From positions 432,922 to 496,921 of the forward strand of contig CAIOAN010000008.1 in NCBI GenBank assembly GCA_903855995.1: DNA of 64,000 nt, written 5' to 3'. How positions within the stretch are numbered: the stretch's first letter is position 1; every line of letters begins with the position of its first letter. The notes below the pieces were generated by a model. It had not been told where the DNA came from and did no database searches. It worked only from the letters and a program-made list of their open reading frames with translations. Positions 56,185-63,733 of this stretch are shown here, piece after piece. Origin of the DNA: an uncultured Opitutia bacterium (GTDB lineage Bacteria > Verrucomicrobiota > Verrucomicrobiia > Opitutales > UBA953). Made by a program: the position numbers and the translations under genes.

Positions 56185-56745
56185 ATGAAGCAGTTCCTCG
56201 CCCTTATCGCCGCGGCCGCCTTCGGCTCCGCCGCTACTTATTACGCCACGGTGGTTCGCCAGGCCCCGCCCGCCCTCACGGTCGCCGCCGAAACTGCCCG
56301 TGCCGAGCGTCCGCGCACCCCAGTCGCCCCCAAGGCGGACGGCGCCGCCGAAGAAACACCGCGCAAGTCAGGCAGCTCCAAATTTGGCGGACGGAATGGC
56401 GGGAATTTCCTCCCCGAAGAAATCGACGGCGTGAGCAAGGAGGATCTCGCCAAGTGCAAGACGGCGATGTTCAAGACTTTCCAAGACGAAGATGTCCGGG
56501 CCGCGCGCGCGAAGATGACCGAGCTGCGCAAGGAAGCGGAATACGCCTCCGACGATCAGAAGAAAGACATGCGCGCGCAGTTCGAAGAAGTCACGCTCGG
56601 CGTCCGCAAGGCCACCAAGGCCGCCATGCTTGCCGCCGACCCCTCGCTCTCCGATGATACGGTCGATAAAGTCCTCGATGCCGTCGAAGAACGCGCCAAG
56701 CAGCGCATCCAGCAATACCAGCAGCAGAAGGCGAAAGCGAAGTAA
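56185..56745 (+). CDS. Secreted helical protein with one local module, member 3
   Basis: 186 residues with an N-terminal span (about 4-22) followed by a Pro/Ala-rich linker. One module lies at about 80-170: DGVSKEDLAKCKTAMF, then AEYASDDQKKDMRAQFEEV and LAADPSLSDDTVDKVLDAVE, closely matching module 2 of the upstream protein (EYASDNEKKDMRGDFEAV, LKADPSLAKDTV). A Gln/Lys-rich tail ends it. Start preceded by CTCCCC. Function unknown. Hairpin island 3 follows its stop. Confidence 0.68.
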   Translation: MKQFLALIAAAAFGSAATYYATVVRQAPPALTVAAETARAERPRTPVAPKADGAAEETPRKSGSSKFGGRNGGNFLPEEIDGVSKEDLAKCKTAMFKTFQDEDVRAARAKMTELRKEAEYASDDQKKDMRAQFEEVTLGVRKATKAAMLAADPSLSDDTVDKVLDAVEERAKQRIQQYQQQKAKAK

Positions 56746-56880
56746 GGCGGTGCAGGTTGGTCCGCTCCAGGCAGGGGCGCGACGACGTCGCGTCCGATAC
56801 GCTCAAGGGGAAACCGGAAATAGAAAAGTTAGCTTCGGTGATATTCTTCGGGTGATAAGTGAGAGCGGGACCTGAGAGAT

Positions 56881-57146
56881 GCAGCATGAGTGATTCGTGG
56901 AATAGTTGGCCAGATTGAGACGGCAGGGGCACGGGAGCCGGGATCCTGAAGCCGACAGCCGATGGCTGAAATGCCGACCCCCGAATGGCCGATGCCCCGG
57001 TGGCCGTCACCCGTCACCCGAGAATGAGGCAGGCAAGTTGACCAGTTGACCGGCTGGCCAGTTGGCAAGGATTGCAATGGGGTGGGACGCGACTGCGTCG
57101 CGTCCGTTCGCCGGATGGTGAACACCCAGGTAGGGGCGAGGCTACG
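56881..57146 (+). repeat. Long direct repeat, copy 1 (about 266 bp)
   Basis: Matches 63734-64000 over its whole visible length with five substitutions and one inserted base (about 98% identity). It includes two of the island 3 hairpins (57085-57105 and the left part of 57134-57154). The match runs to the last base of the window, so the true repeat is longer. The two copies flank the LamG-like, FAD-oxidoreductase and FMN_bind-ApbE genes. Confidence 0.95.
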
Positions 57147-57249
57147 CCGCGGCCATTTCGAGCGAGGGCATGACGTAGTCCTGCCCCTACCCTCGGCCAC
57201 CATACGGCGGCCGCACGGCCGACCAAGGATGGTCAGCCCTACCCGAGAT

Positions 57250-57371
57250 AGGCGGAGGCGATGTCATCGCCTCCCTACCCCGATGCATCCCTTGTCAACT
57301 GGCCATGCATCGTCCTGAGCCTCCGAGCCTCTGGTCAACCGAGCCTCCCAGTCTCATCCCCCACCTGAAAC
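57250..57371 (+). repeat. 122-bp identical direct repeat, copy 1
   Basis: Identical to 58470-58591. It begins at the GGAGGCGAT/gtc/ATCGCCTCC hairpin and continues about 95 bp into pyrimidine-rich sequence with no internal palindrome. The two copies bracket the LamG-like gene at 57423-58241. Confidence 0.95.
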
Positions 57372-57422
57372 CTATCTCTCACGATTGAACTTATGTGCGG
57401 CGGGCCGCACGCGGTGCTGCCC

Positions 57423-58241
57423 CTACCTCGTCGGCAATTGCCCGAACACGGTCTTCAGCTCCCCATCGGTCAACGGACGATTCCAGAGCAGGAAGCGCGC
57501 GATCTCTCCATCGAAAGATTCCTTGCCGGGGTGCTGCGTGGCGTCGCGTTCCTGACCGATGGAGAGTTTGGAAGAATCCGCCTGCGGATTCACGGGGAAA
57601 CGCCCGGTCGCGCAGGGCTTGAGACTGTTGACGAATAATTCCACCGGGACCTCGCCCAGCCCGGCCCCGAGCCGCCCGGCGACGAAATGAAAACGTCCCT
57701 CCTCGAGCTTAGGCCCGCTGAGCTTGGGATTATTAATGTCGAAACGGCCGAAGGTGAGACCATTGCGGGCACCCCACCAGACGGTGTTATCGTCATCCAG
57801 GCAGCCCCAGATGCCCTCATATTTCTGCCCGTTGCGTAGGTTGCCGAAAAAAGAGTTCACATCTTTCAAACCCACGCGCTGCGGATAAACCTTGAGGAGG
57901 ACGACCCACGTGCAGCCGCTCCCGCGGATCAATTCGTCGAACGCGGATTCATCATGACACAGCAGTTCCTGCTGGCGAAACGCCAGCGAGACAGGTTCGG
58001 CTTTGACCACCGAAGGCAGGCCTGAGAACGCGTCCGGGCGGCCCAGCGGCTGCCCGACGAAATCGCGCGCGGCTTCTCCGCCGACTTGATTCCGCCAACA
58101 CATCACCCGCCCCTGCCCGTCGAGCGTGACTCCCTTGCGGGCATCAAGATCCACCAGCAAGCCGGAAGCCGGCACTTCGGCGGCCCCCGCGACGACGATG
58201 GCCGCCACCATCATCACGATTCGGGAAAGGAGAGATCGCAT
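57423..58241 (-). CDS. Secreted LamG-like (concanavalin A fold) protein
   Basis: 272 residues with a signal peptide (about 1-22). The body reads as a jelly-roll lectin domain: GLLVDLDARKGVTLDGQGRV at the start, WGCLDDDNTVWWGARNGLTF in the middle, and the LamG-type end SIGQERDATQHPGKESFDGEIARFLLWNRPLTDGEL. Likely a surface or periplasmic carbohydrate-binding protein. Its TAG stop is supplied by the GTAG foot of the hairpin at 57402-57422, so the repeat fixes the C-terminus. Bracketed by the 122-bp repeats. Confidence 0.7.
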   Translation of the reverse strand: MRSLLSRIVMMVAAIVVAGAAEVPASGLLVDLDARKGVTLDGQGRVMCWRNQVGGEAARDFVGQPLGRPDAFSGLPSVVKAEPVSLAFRQQELLCHDESAFDELIRGSGCTWVVLLKVYPQRVGLKDVNSFFGNLRNGQKYEGIWGCLDDDNTVWWGARNGLTFGRFDINNPKLSGPKLEEGRFHFVAGRLGAGLGEVPVELFVNSLKPCATGRFPVNPQADSSKLSIGQERDATQHPGKESFDGEIARFLLWNRPLTDGELKTVFGQLPTR

Positions 58242-58312
58242 AGTGATAGCTACCCACCCAATAGCCGCAGGGCAAGGAGAGGCCGAGCGTGGGGGTGATA
58301 AATTGGCCAGAG

Positions 58313-58630
58313 GTAGGGGCGCGACGGCGTCGCGTCCGTTCGCCGAGCGATGCTCGATGAGCCGGGCAAGTTATCCGACCCGTTGATATCAGTCCGCCCA
58401 CGGACGCCACGCAGTGGCGCCCCTACCCGAGACAGGAGGAAGCCGTTAGCGGGCGGCGGTGGGGAACACAGGCGGAGGCGATGTCATCGCCTCCCTACCC
58501 CGATGCATCCCTTGTCAACTGGCCATGCATCGTCCTGAGCCTCCGAGCCTCTGGTCAACCGAGCCTCCCAGTCTCATCCCCCACCTGAAACGAGACAGCA
58601 AACGAGGGCCGCACGCGGTGCTGCCCCTAC
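58313..58630. repeat. Hairpin island 4: four REP-like hairpins in a divergent promoter region
   Basis: The 439 bp from 58242 to 58680 separate the LamG-like gene from the divergent FAD-oxidoreductase gene. Hairpins: 58317-58337 (GTAG on the left), 58402-58422, 58474-58494 and 58606-58626 (each CTAC on the right). The first two have closely related stems when read from GTAG (GGGCGCGAC and GGGCGCCAC). The last two are copies of 57254-57274 and 57402-57422. Unlike the other islands between known genes, this one lies between gene starts rather than gene ends, so it sits where promoters should be. Confidence 0.88.
58470..58591 (+). repeat. 122-bp identical direct repeat, copy 2
   Basis: Identical to 57250-57371. 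After 58591 the two sequences diverge for a few tens of bases, and then both continue into another copy of the same GGGCCGCAC hairpin, indicating that a larger segment was duplicated and the join partly lost. Confidence 0.95.
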
Positions 58631-58680
58631 CCGACCATTCTGGCTGGAACTCCCCAGCCCATCCGCCATCTAATAGCTCC

Positions 58681-61047
58681 ATGTCCCCACGTGTATTCTC
58701 CGCCCTCGGATTATCGCTGCTTGCCGCCGTCAGCCACGCCCAATCCGTCTCGACCCTCTTCATCGAAGCCGAATCCCTGGCCACGCCGGGCGGCTGGAAG
58801 ACCGACACAGCCTTCACCAATATCGTCGGCTCTCCCTACCTGCTCGCCCACGGCATGGGCAAGCCGGTCGCCGACGCCCAGGGTGCCGTCAAGATTGCCG
58901 AAGCCGGCGATTACCGCGTCTGGGTGCGCACCAAGGATTGGGTCGCCCACTGGGACGCCCCCGGCAAGCCCGGTCGCTTCCAGCTCGCGATCAATGGCCA
59001 GCTGCTCCCGACCGAGCTCGGCACCGAAGGCGCCGAATGGCATTGGCAACTCGCCGGCAAAGTTACGCTGACCGCCGGCGAAACCAAACTCGCCCTGCAT
59101 GATCTCACCGGCTTCGAAGGCCGGGCCGACGCTATCCTGCTCAGCAAGGACCCCTCATTCACCCCGCCCGAAGGCACCGCCCTCGCGGCCGCCCGCGCGC
59201 AGTGGAACAACCCCGCCGGCCCGGAAGACGCCGGTGAATACGACCTCGTCGTCGTCGGCGGCGGTTACGGCGGCCTAGGTGCCGCGCTTTCCGCGGCCCG
59301 CCAATCACTCAAGGTCGCCTTTATCCAGGATCGCACCGTCCTCGGCGGTAACGGCAGTTCCGAGATCGGCGTCTGGGCGATGGGCGGCACCACCCGCGGC
59401 AAATACCCGCACCTGGGTGAAATCATCGAGGAGATCGGCGACCGCGCGCCCGACAGCCCAGGCCGCGCCGATACGTTCGGCGACGAACTGAAAGAGAAAG
59501 TCGTCCGCAACGAGAAGAGCATCTCCCTTTTTCTCGGCCACTTCGCCACGGGCGTGACCATGGCCGGCAACCGCATCGCGGCCGTCAAGGCCATCGACGT
59601 CAAAACCGGCCGCGAAAAAATCTTCCGCGCGAAGTTCGTGGCCGACACGACCGGCCACGGCTGGGTCGGCGCCTACGCCGGCGCCGAATACACGCAGGAA
59701 AAGGCCGGCCGCATGGGGATGTCGAACATGTGGTATTACCAGGATGAAGCCGCCCCGCAGGCCTGGGCCCCCACGCCGTGGGCGCTCCCGCTACAGGTCG
59801 GCGATTTCCCGCCGCTGATGAAGTCGAAGGCGAAAATCGATGACAAGCCCTTCATGAAGGCCGAATGGTTCTGGGAGTCGGGCTTCGACCAAGATCCGAT
59901 CAACGGCCTCGAATACATTCGCGATTGGAATTTCCGCGCCATCTACGGCGCCTTCAGCGCCCTCAAGACCGGTGAGCAGAAAGATAAATACGCCCACGCC
60001 GACCTCAAGTGGGCCTCGCACGTCGGCGGTCCGCGCGAATCCCGTCTGCTCACGGGCGACATCGTGCTGACCAAGGAAGACCTGCTCTCCAAGAAAGATT
60101 TCGCCGATGGCTGCGTGCCCACGACCTGGGACATCGACCTGCATTACCCGCGCGAACAATACGCCACCAAGTTCCCGGACAACCCGTTCATCTCGCGCGC
60201 CCAGTTCGGCCACGCCGGACCGGATGGTAAGCGCGAAGCGGCCGTGGACCGACGCAACGGCTACCCGCTCCCCTACCGCCTCTTCTATTCGAAGAACATC
60301 AGCAACCTCTTCATGGCCGGCCGCCACATCAGCGTGACACACGAAGCCCTCGGCACCATCCGCGTCATGCGCACCATCGGCATGATGGGCGAAGTCGTCG
60401 GCAAGGCCGCCTACCTGGCCGTCCGCGAAAATACGGATCCCCGCGGCGTCTACCAGCAGCACCTCCCCGAGCTCATCCAGCTGCTGGAACAGCCTGGCCG
60501 CATGCGCCGCCCTTCGCTGACGGGCGAGCTCACACTCGACACCACTATCGCCGACTACAAGCAGTTGCCCACCGGGCGCATGAATCTCGACCTGACGAAG
60601 AACCCGTCCGCCCTCGTACTCTCGGCGGAAGAGAAAGCTGAGCTTGCCAAACTCCCCGGCCTCGTGGTCGACGATTCCGCCGCGAAACTCAAAGGCAAGT
60701 GGACGGCCGGCAACAACCTCGAACACCTCGGCGCAGGCTACCACTACGCGGGCAAGGGCGACAACGAAGCCCGCTTCGAATTCACCATCCCCGCCGAAGG
60801 TAAATACGAGGTCTTCGTCTACTGGCAGGGCAATCCGAACCGGGCCAGCAACACGCCCTGCACGCTCTTCCGCGACGACCAGAAGCCGGTCACCTTCAAA
60901 CTCGACCAGAAATCGGCGACCACTGAACTCGCGCACAGCATCGGCGTGTTCACCTTCCATCCCGGCGCCGCCGCCGTGGTCCTGGGCAGCACCGGGGTCA
61001 ACGGCACCGTCCAGGCCGACGCGGTGCAAATCGTCCCCGTCAAGTAA
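58681..61047 (+). CDS. Secreted FAD-dependent oxidoreductase with beta-sandwich binding domains
   Basis: 788 residues from the ATG at 58681; the frame continues upstream into repeats, but only this start gives a signal peptide (about 1-21). Residues about 25-165 form a jelly-roll domain. A dinucleotide-binding fold starts at YDLVVVGGGYGGLGAALSAARQ near 185, with VLGGNGSSEIG and GTIRVMRTIGMMGEVVGKA as in FAD_oxidored (PF12831) proteins. The last 130 residues resemble the golvesin/xanthan-lyase binding domain (YHYAGKGDNEARFEF, YEVFVYWQGNPNRASN). Three bp upstream of the FMN_bind-ApbE fusion, implying that it donates or takes electrons from it. Substrate unknown. Confidence 0.82.
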   Translation: MSPRVFSALGLSLLAAVSHAQSVSTLFIEAESLATPGGWKTDTAFTNIVGSPYLLAHGMGKPVADAQGAVKIAEAGDYRVWVRTKDWVAHWDAPGKPGRFQLAINGQLLPTELGTEGAEWHWQLAGKVTLTAGETKLALHDLTGFEGRADAILLSKDPSFTPPEGTALAAARAQWNNPAGPEDAGEYDLVVVGGGYGGLGAALSAARQSLKVAFIQDRTVLGGNGSSEIGVWAMGGTTRGKYPHLGEIIEEIGDRAPDSPGRADTFGDELKEKVVRNEKSISLFLGHFATGVTMAGNRIAAVKAIDVKTGREKIFRAKFVADTTGHGWVGAYAGAEYTQEKAGRMGMSNMWYYQDEAAPQAWAPTPWALPLQVGDFPPLMKSKAKIDDKPFMKAEWFWESGFDQDPINGLEYIRDWNFRAIYGAFSALKTGEQKDKYAHADLKWASHVGGPRESRLLTGDIVLTKEDLLSKKDFADGCVPTTWDIDLHYPREQYATKFPDNPFISRAQFGHAGPDGKREAAVDRRNGYPLPYRLFYSKNISNLFMAGRHISVTHEALGTIRVMRTIGMMGEVVGKAAYLAVRENTDPRGVYQQHLPELIQLLEQPGRMRRPSLTGELTLDTTIADYKQLPTGRMNLDLTKNPSALVLSAEEKAELAKLPGLVVDDSAAKLKGKWTAGNNLEHLGAGYHYAGKGDNEARFEFTIPAEGKYEVFVYWQGNPNRASNTPCTLFRDDQKPVTFKLDQKSATTELAHSIGVFTFHPGAAAVVLGSTGVNGTVQADAVQIVPVK

Positions 61048-61050
61048 CGG

Positions 61051-63672
61051 ATGACCCGCGCGAGCATCAGCACCTGGGGGGTTAAGGGCTGGCGCCTGTT
61101 CGCTCTCCTTCTCGCCGCCCTGCTCCTGCAGCGCACCACCCCGCCGGCCGACACCGCCCTCACGCGGCTCGGGCTGGCGGATGCGCGCGCGTTCTTCCCC
61201 ACGGCCAAGCGCCTGAAATCCGGCTCCGGCCAGACCCTCATCGTCGAGGATCCGGTCGGCAACACGCTCGGCCGTCTACTCACGACATCGCCCGACGCGG
61301 ATTCTATCGTCGGCTATTCCGGCCCGAGCAATGTGCTCGTCGCCATCGACAACCAGGAGCGCATCCTGGGCACGCGCATCCTCTCGAGCGACGACACCCC
61401 GGAACACGTCGATACCCTCCGCGATAATCCGACCTTCGATAAAGCCTTTCATAATTGGAAGCCGGGCTCCGAGCCGACGCCGAAACTCGAAGGCTACGCG
61501 GGCTCGACGCTCACGGCACAATCCATCGCGGAATCCATCCAGAAACGCCTCTCGGGCAACTATGTCTCCCTGCGCTTCCCCGCACCGCTATCGTTGAAGG
61601 AAATCCAGGAGACCGGTTTTCCCGACGCCACGAGCTACGAACCCAACATCCCGCGCCTTGGCTGGCATCTCGTCCACGGCCCGAATAATTCCTCGCTGGG
61701 TTACGTGGTCCGCACCTCACCCTACGGCGATGATATCCTCGGCTACAAAGGCCCGACCGAAAGCCTCATCGGCATGGAGCTGGACGGCCTGCGCCTGCGC
61801 AAGGTGGTCATGCGCACGACCTACGACACCGCGGAATACGCGAGCCGTATCCCCGAGGAAGGTGTCTTCCTCAAAGACCTCACCCAGTGGAACGCGCGCG
61901 AGTGGGCCAAGCGCGACCTGAGCCGCTCGGTGCTCGACGGGGTGGCGGGCGCGACGATGACAAGCCATGCGATCGAAGCCGGGATCAAAGCCCGCTTCGT
62001 CGAGGATTTCAAAGACCTCCCGGCGGTCAAAGTCGACCGCCCCGCGCAACTGCGCTCTGCCGCGATGATTTTCTTCGTCGTGGGCGGCCTGCTGATGACG
62101 TTCACCCCGCTGCACGGCCGCCCGCGCCTGCGCCGCGCGTGGCAGATCCTGCTCGTGGCCGGACTCGGCCTCTGGCTCGGCCAGCTGCTCTCCCTTTCGC
62201 TCCTCGCGGGCTGGAGCCGCCATGGCCTCCCTTGGTCGCAGGCCCCCGCCCTGCTCGTCTTGGGTGCGATTGCCTTGCTCGTGCCGTGGTCCGCCCGCCG
62301 TCAGCTCTACTGCCACCACGCCTGCCCCCACGGAGCCGCCCAGGAGCTCCTCGGCGGCTTTAAGCGCCTCCATGTGGCCGTCCCGGCCCGCCTCCATGCC
62401 TGGCTCGCCAAACTACCCTTCGTGGTCCTCAGCGGGGCCTTTCTCGCCGCCCTGGTCTGGCCCCGCTGGAGCCTCGGTCAGGTCGAGCCCTTCGACGCCT
62501 GGGTGCTCGGCGCCGCCGTGGCACTTCCTCTCACCCTCGCCATCGCGGGCCTCTCCCTTTCGGTCTTCGTCCCGCAGGCTTATTGCAAATACGGCTGCCC
62601 CACGGGTGCCCTGCTACGCTTCGTGCGCTCCTCGAGCCAGCAGGAAGCCTGGACCCGCCGCGATACCTGGGCCGCGGGCGTCCTCGCCGCTGGCGCGCTG
62701 CTGGCCTTCGCCCTGCCCTCGGAAATCCGCGAATACGCCGCCCGTAATCTCAACGTCAAACCGATCACCGAAATCCACGGCATGGCGTTTGGGACTACGT
62801 GGACGATCAAGGTGCGGGCGAGTTCGACCGACCCGGCGACGCTGAAGAAAGAATTCGAGACCGAGATCAACCGCATCGAATTCACGCTCTCGCACTGGCG
62901 TGAATCGTCGGTGACCACGGCCTTCAACCGCCTCGAGTCCACACAGCCGTTTGAGATTACGCCGGAGTTCGCCGAGGTGATGACGTACTGCCTCGGCCTC
63001 AGTCGCACCTCGCAGGGAGCCTATGATGTCACGGTCGCGCCGCTGACCGACCTTTGGGGCTACGGCCCGGCGGGCAGCAAACGCCCTGACCCGACGCCGG
63101 CCCAGATTCAAGCCGCCCTTGCGAAGGTGGGCTGGGAGAAACTCACCCTCGACACGACTGAACTCACCCTGCGCAAGAGCCACCCTGGCGTGACCATCGA
63201 TCTTGGCTCGGTGCTGCAGGGTTTCGCGGCAGATCACGCGGCCAAGATCCTGCGTGATCACGAGGAAGAAGATTTCCTGGTCGAAGTCGGCGGCGAATTC
63301 CTGGCTGCCGGCACCTGGAAGATCGGCATCGAACACCCGCTCAACCCGCGGGCGGTGCTGATGACGCTCACGCTCAAGGACGAAGCCATGAGCACTTCCG
63401 GCCTCTATCGCGCCCGCCGCCTCGTGGCCGGCAAACCCGTCTCACATATTCTGAACCCCAAGACCGGCTACCCGGTCGACCCCACGATCGAGATGGCCTG
63501 CACGCTTTACCCGCGCTGCTTCGGGGCGGACGGTCGTTCCACCATGATGATCGCCTCCGGCATGGAGACGGCGCAGAAGCTCGCCGAAAGCGAAGGCCTG
63601 GCCGTCATGCTCGTCGACCCCAAGGGTAAAGTCTGGAAATCCACGTGGTGGGAAAAAGCCAAGGGGAAGTAA
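61051..63672 (+). CDS. FMN_bind x2 - NosR-like membrane domain - ApbE flavin transferase fusion
   Basis: 873 residues. An N-terminal span (about 14-26) leads into two extracytoplasmic FMN_bind-like domains whose flavinylation motifs are AGSTLT (150-155) and AGATMT (299-304). A membrane block (about 338-555) has two CxxxCP motifs, C421-C425P and C512-C516P, as in NosR/NapH. From about 577 an ApbE domain follows (HGMAFGTTW, TIDLGSVLQGFAADHA, VEVGGEFLA, SHILNPKTGYP, GADGRSTMMIASG), the FAD:protein FMN transferase that attaches FMN to Thr. No C-terminal 4Fe-4S ferredoxin domain is present. The protein may carry and flavinylate its own FMN domains. Co-transcribed with the secreted FAD oxidoreductase. 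Confidence 0.85.
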   Translation: MTRASISTWGVKGWRLFALLLAALLLQRTTPPADTALTRLGLADARAFFPTAKRLKSGSGQTLIVEDPVGNTLGRLLTTSPDADSIVGYSGPSNVLVAIDNQERILGTRILSSDDTPEHVDTLRDNPTFDKAFHNWKPGSEPTPKLEGYAGSTLTAQSIAESIQKRLSGNYVSLRFPAPLSLKEIQETGFPDATSYEPNIPRLGWHLVHGPNNSSLGYVVRTSPYGDDILGYKGPTESLIGMELDGLRLRKVVMRTTYDTAEYASRIPEEGVFLKDLTQWNAREWAKRDLSRSVLDGVAGATMTSHAIEAGIKARFVEDFKDLPAVKVDRPAQLRSAAMIFFVVGGLLMTFTPLHGRPRLRRAWQILLVAGLGLWLGQLLSLSLLAGWSRHGLPWSQAPALLVLGAIALLVPWSARRQLYCHHACPHGAAQELLGGFKRLHVAVPARLHAWLAKLPFVVLSGAFLAALVWPRWSLGQVEPFDAWVLGAAVALPLTLAIAGLSLSVFVPQAYCKYGCPTGALLRFVRSSSQQEAWTRRDTWAAGVLAAGALLAFALPSEIREYAARNLNVKPITEIHGMAFGTTWTIKVRASSTDPATLKKEFETEINRIEFTLSHWRESSVTTAFNRLESTQPFEITPEFAEVMTYCLGLSRTSQGAYDVTVAPLTDLWGYGPAGSKRPDPTPAQIQAALAKVGWEKLTLDTTELTLRKSHPGVTIDLGSVLQGFAADHAAKILRDHEEEDFLVEVGGEFLAAGTWKIGIEHPLNPRAVLMTLTLKDEAMSTSGLYRARRLVAGKPVSHILNPKTGYPVDPTIEMACTLYPRCFGADGRSTMMIASGMETAQKLAESEGLAVMLVDPKGKVWKSTWWEKAKGK

Positions 63673-63697
63673 GGATGGGGATGGCGGCGGCCTCACG

Positions 63698-63727
63698 GAG
63701 GCAATCTTGCGTCAGGCATCTTGCCTC
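63698..63727 (+). terminator. Weak hairpin after the FMN_bind-ApbE gene
   Basis: GAGGCAA (63698-63704) pairs with TTGCCTC (63721-63727) around a 16-nt loop containing ATCTTGC twice in direct orientation. No T-run follows, so terminator function is doubtful. Confidence 0.25.
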
Positions 63728-63733
63728 AAAGTT

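Larger units (their letters stand above)
56771..57426. repeat. Hairpin island 3: seven REP-like hairpins between convergent genes
   Basis: The 677 bp from 56746 to 57422 carry no gene. Hairpins with 9-nt arms are at 56775-56795 (GCAG on the left), 57085-57105 (no foot), 57134-57154 (GTAG on the left), 57166-57186, 57217-57238, 57254-57274 and 57402-57422 (each with CTAC on the right). Left-footed elements again precede right-footed ones. The inner pair (57134 and 57166) both have a TAC loop when read from GTAG; the first element and 57254 share a GAC loop. The CTAC foot at 57423-57426 overlaps the stop codon of the minus-strand LamG-like gene. Confidence 0.87.

Noticed and set aside
42288..57426. 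CRISPR array interpretation of the repeated palindromes
   Set aside because: Repeats differ in stem sequence, spacing is irregular, many are inverted, and no cas genes are present.
58459..58680. N-terminal extension of the FAD oxidoreductase into the repeat region
   Set aside because: The extension is encoded by duplicated repeat sequence; the ATG at 58681 gives a proper signal peptide.
59791..61029. A 412-codon minus-strand frame inside the FAD-oxidoreductase gene
   Set aside because: Antisense shadow with low-complexity composition; the sense strand has signal peptide, FAD motif and binding domain.
63698..63727. A strong terminator after the FMN_bind-ApbE gene
   Set aside because: The stem is only 7 bp with a 16-nt loop and lacks a T-run; it is listed only as a weak candidate.
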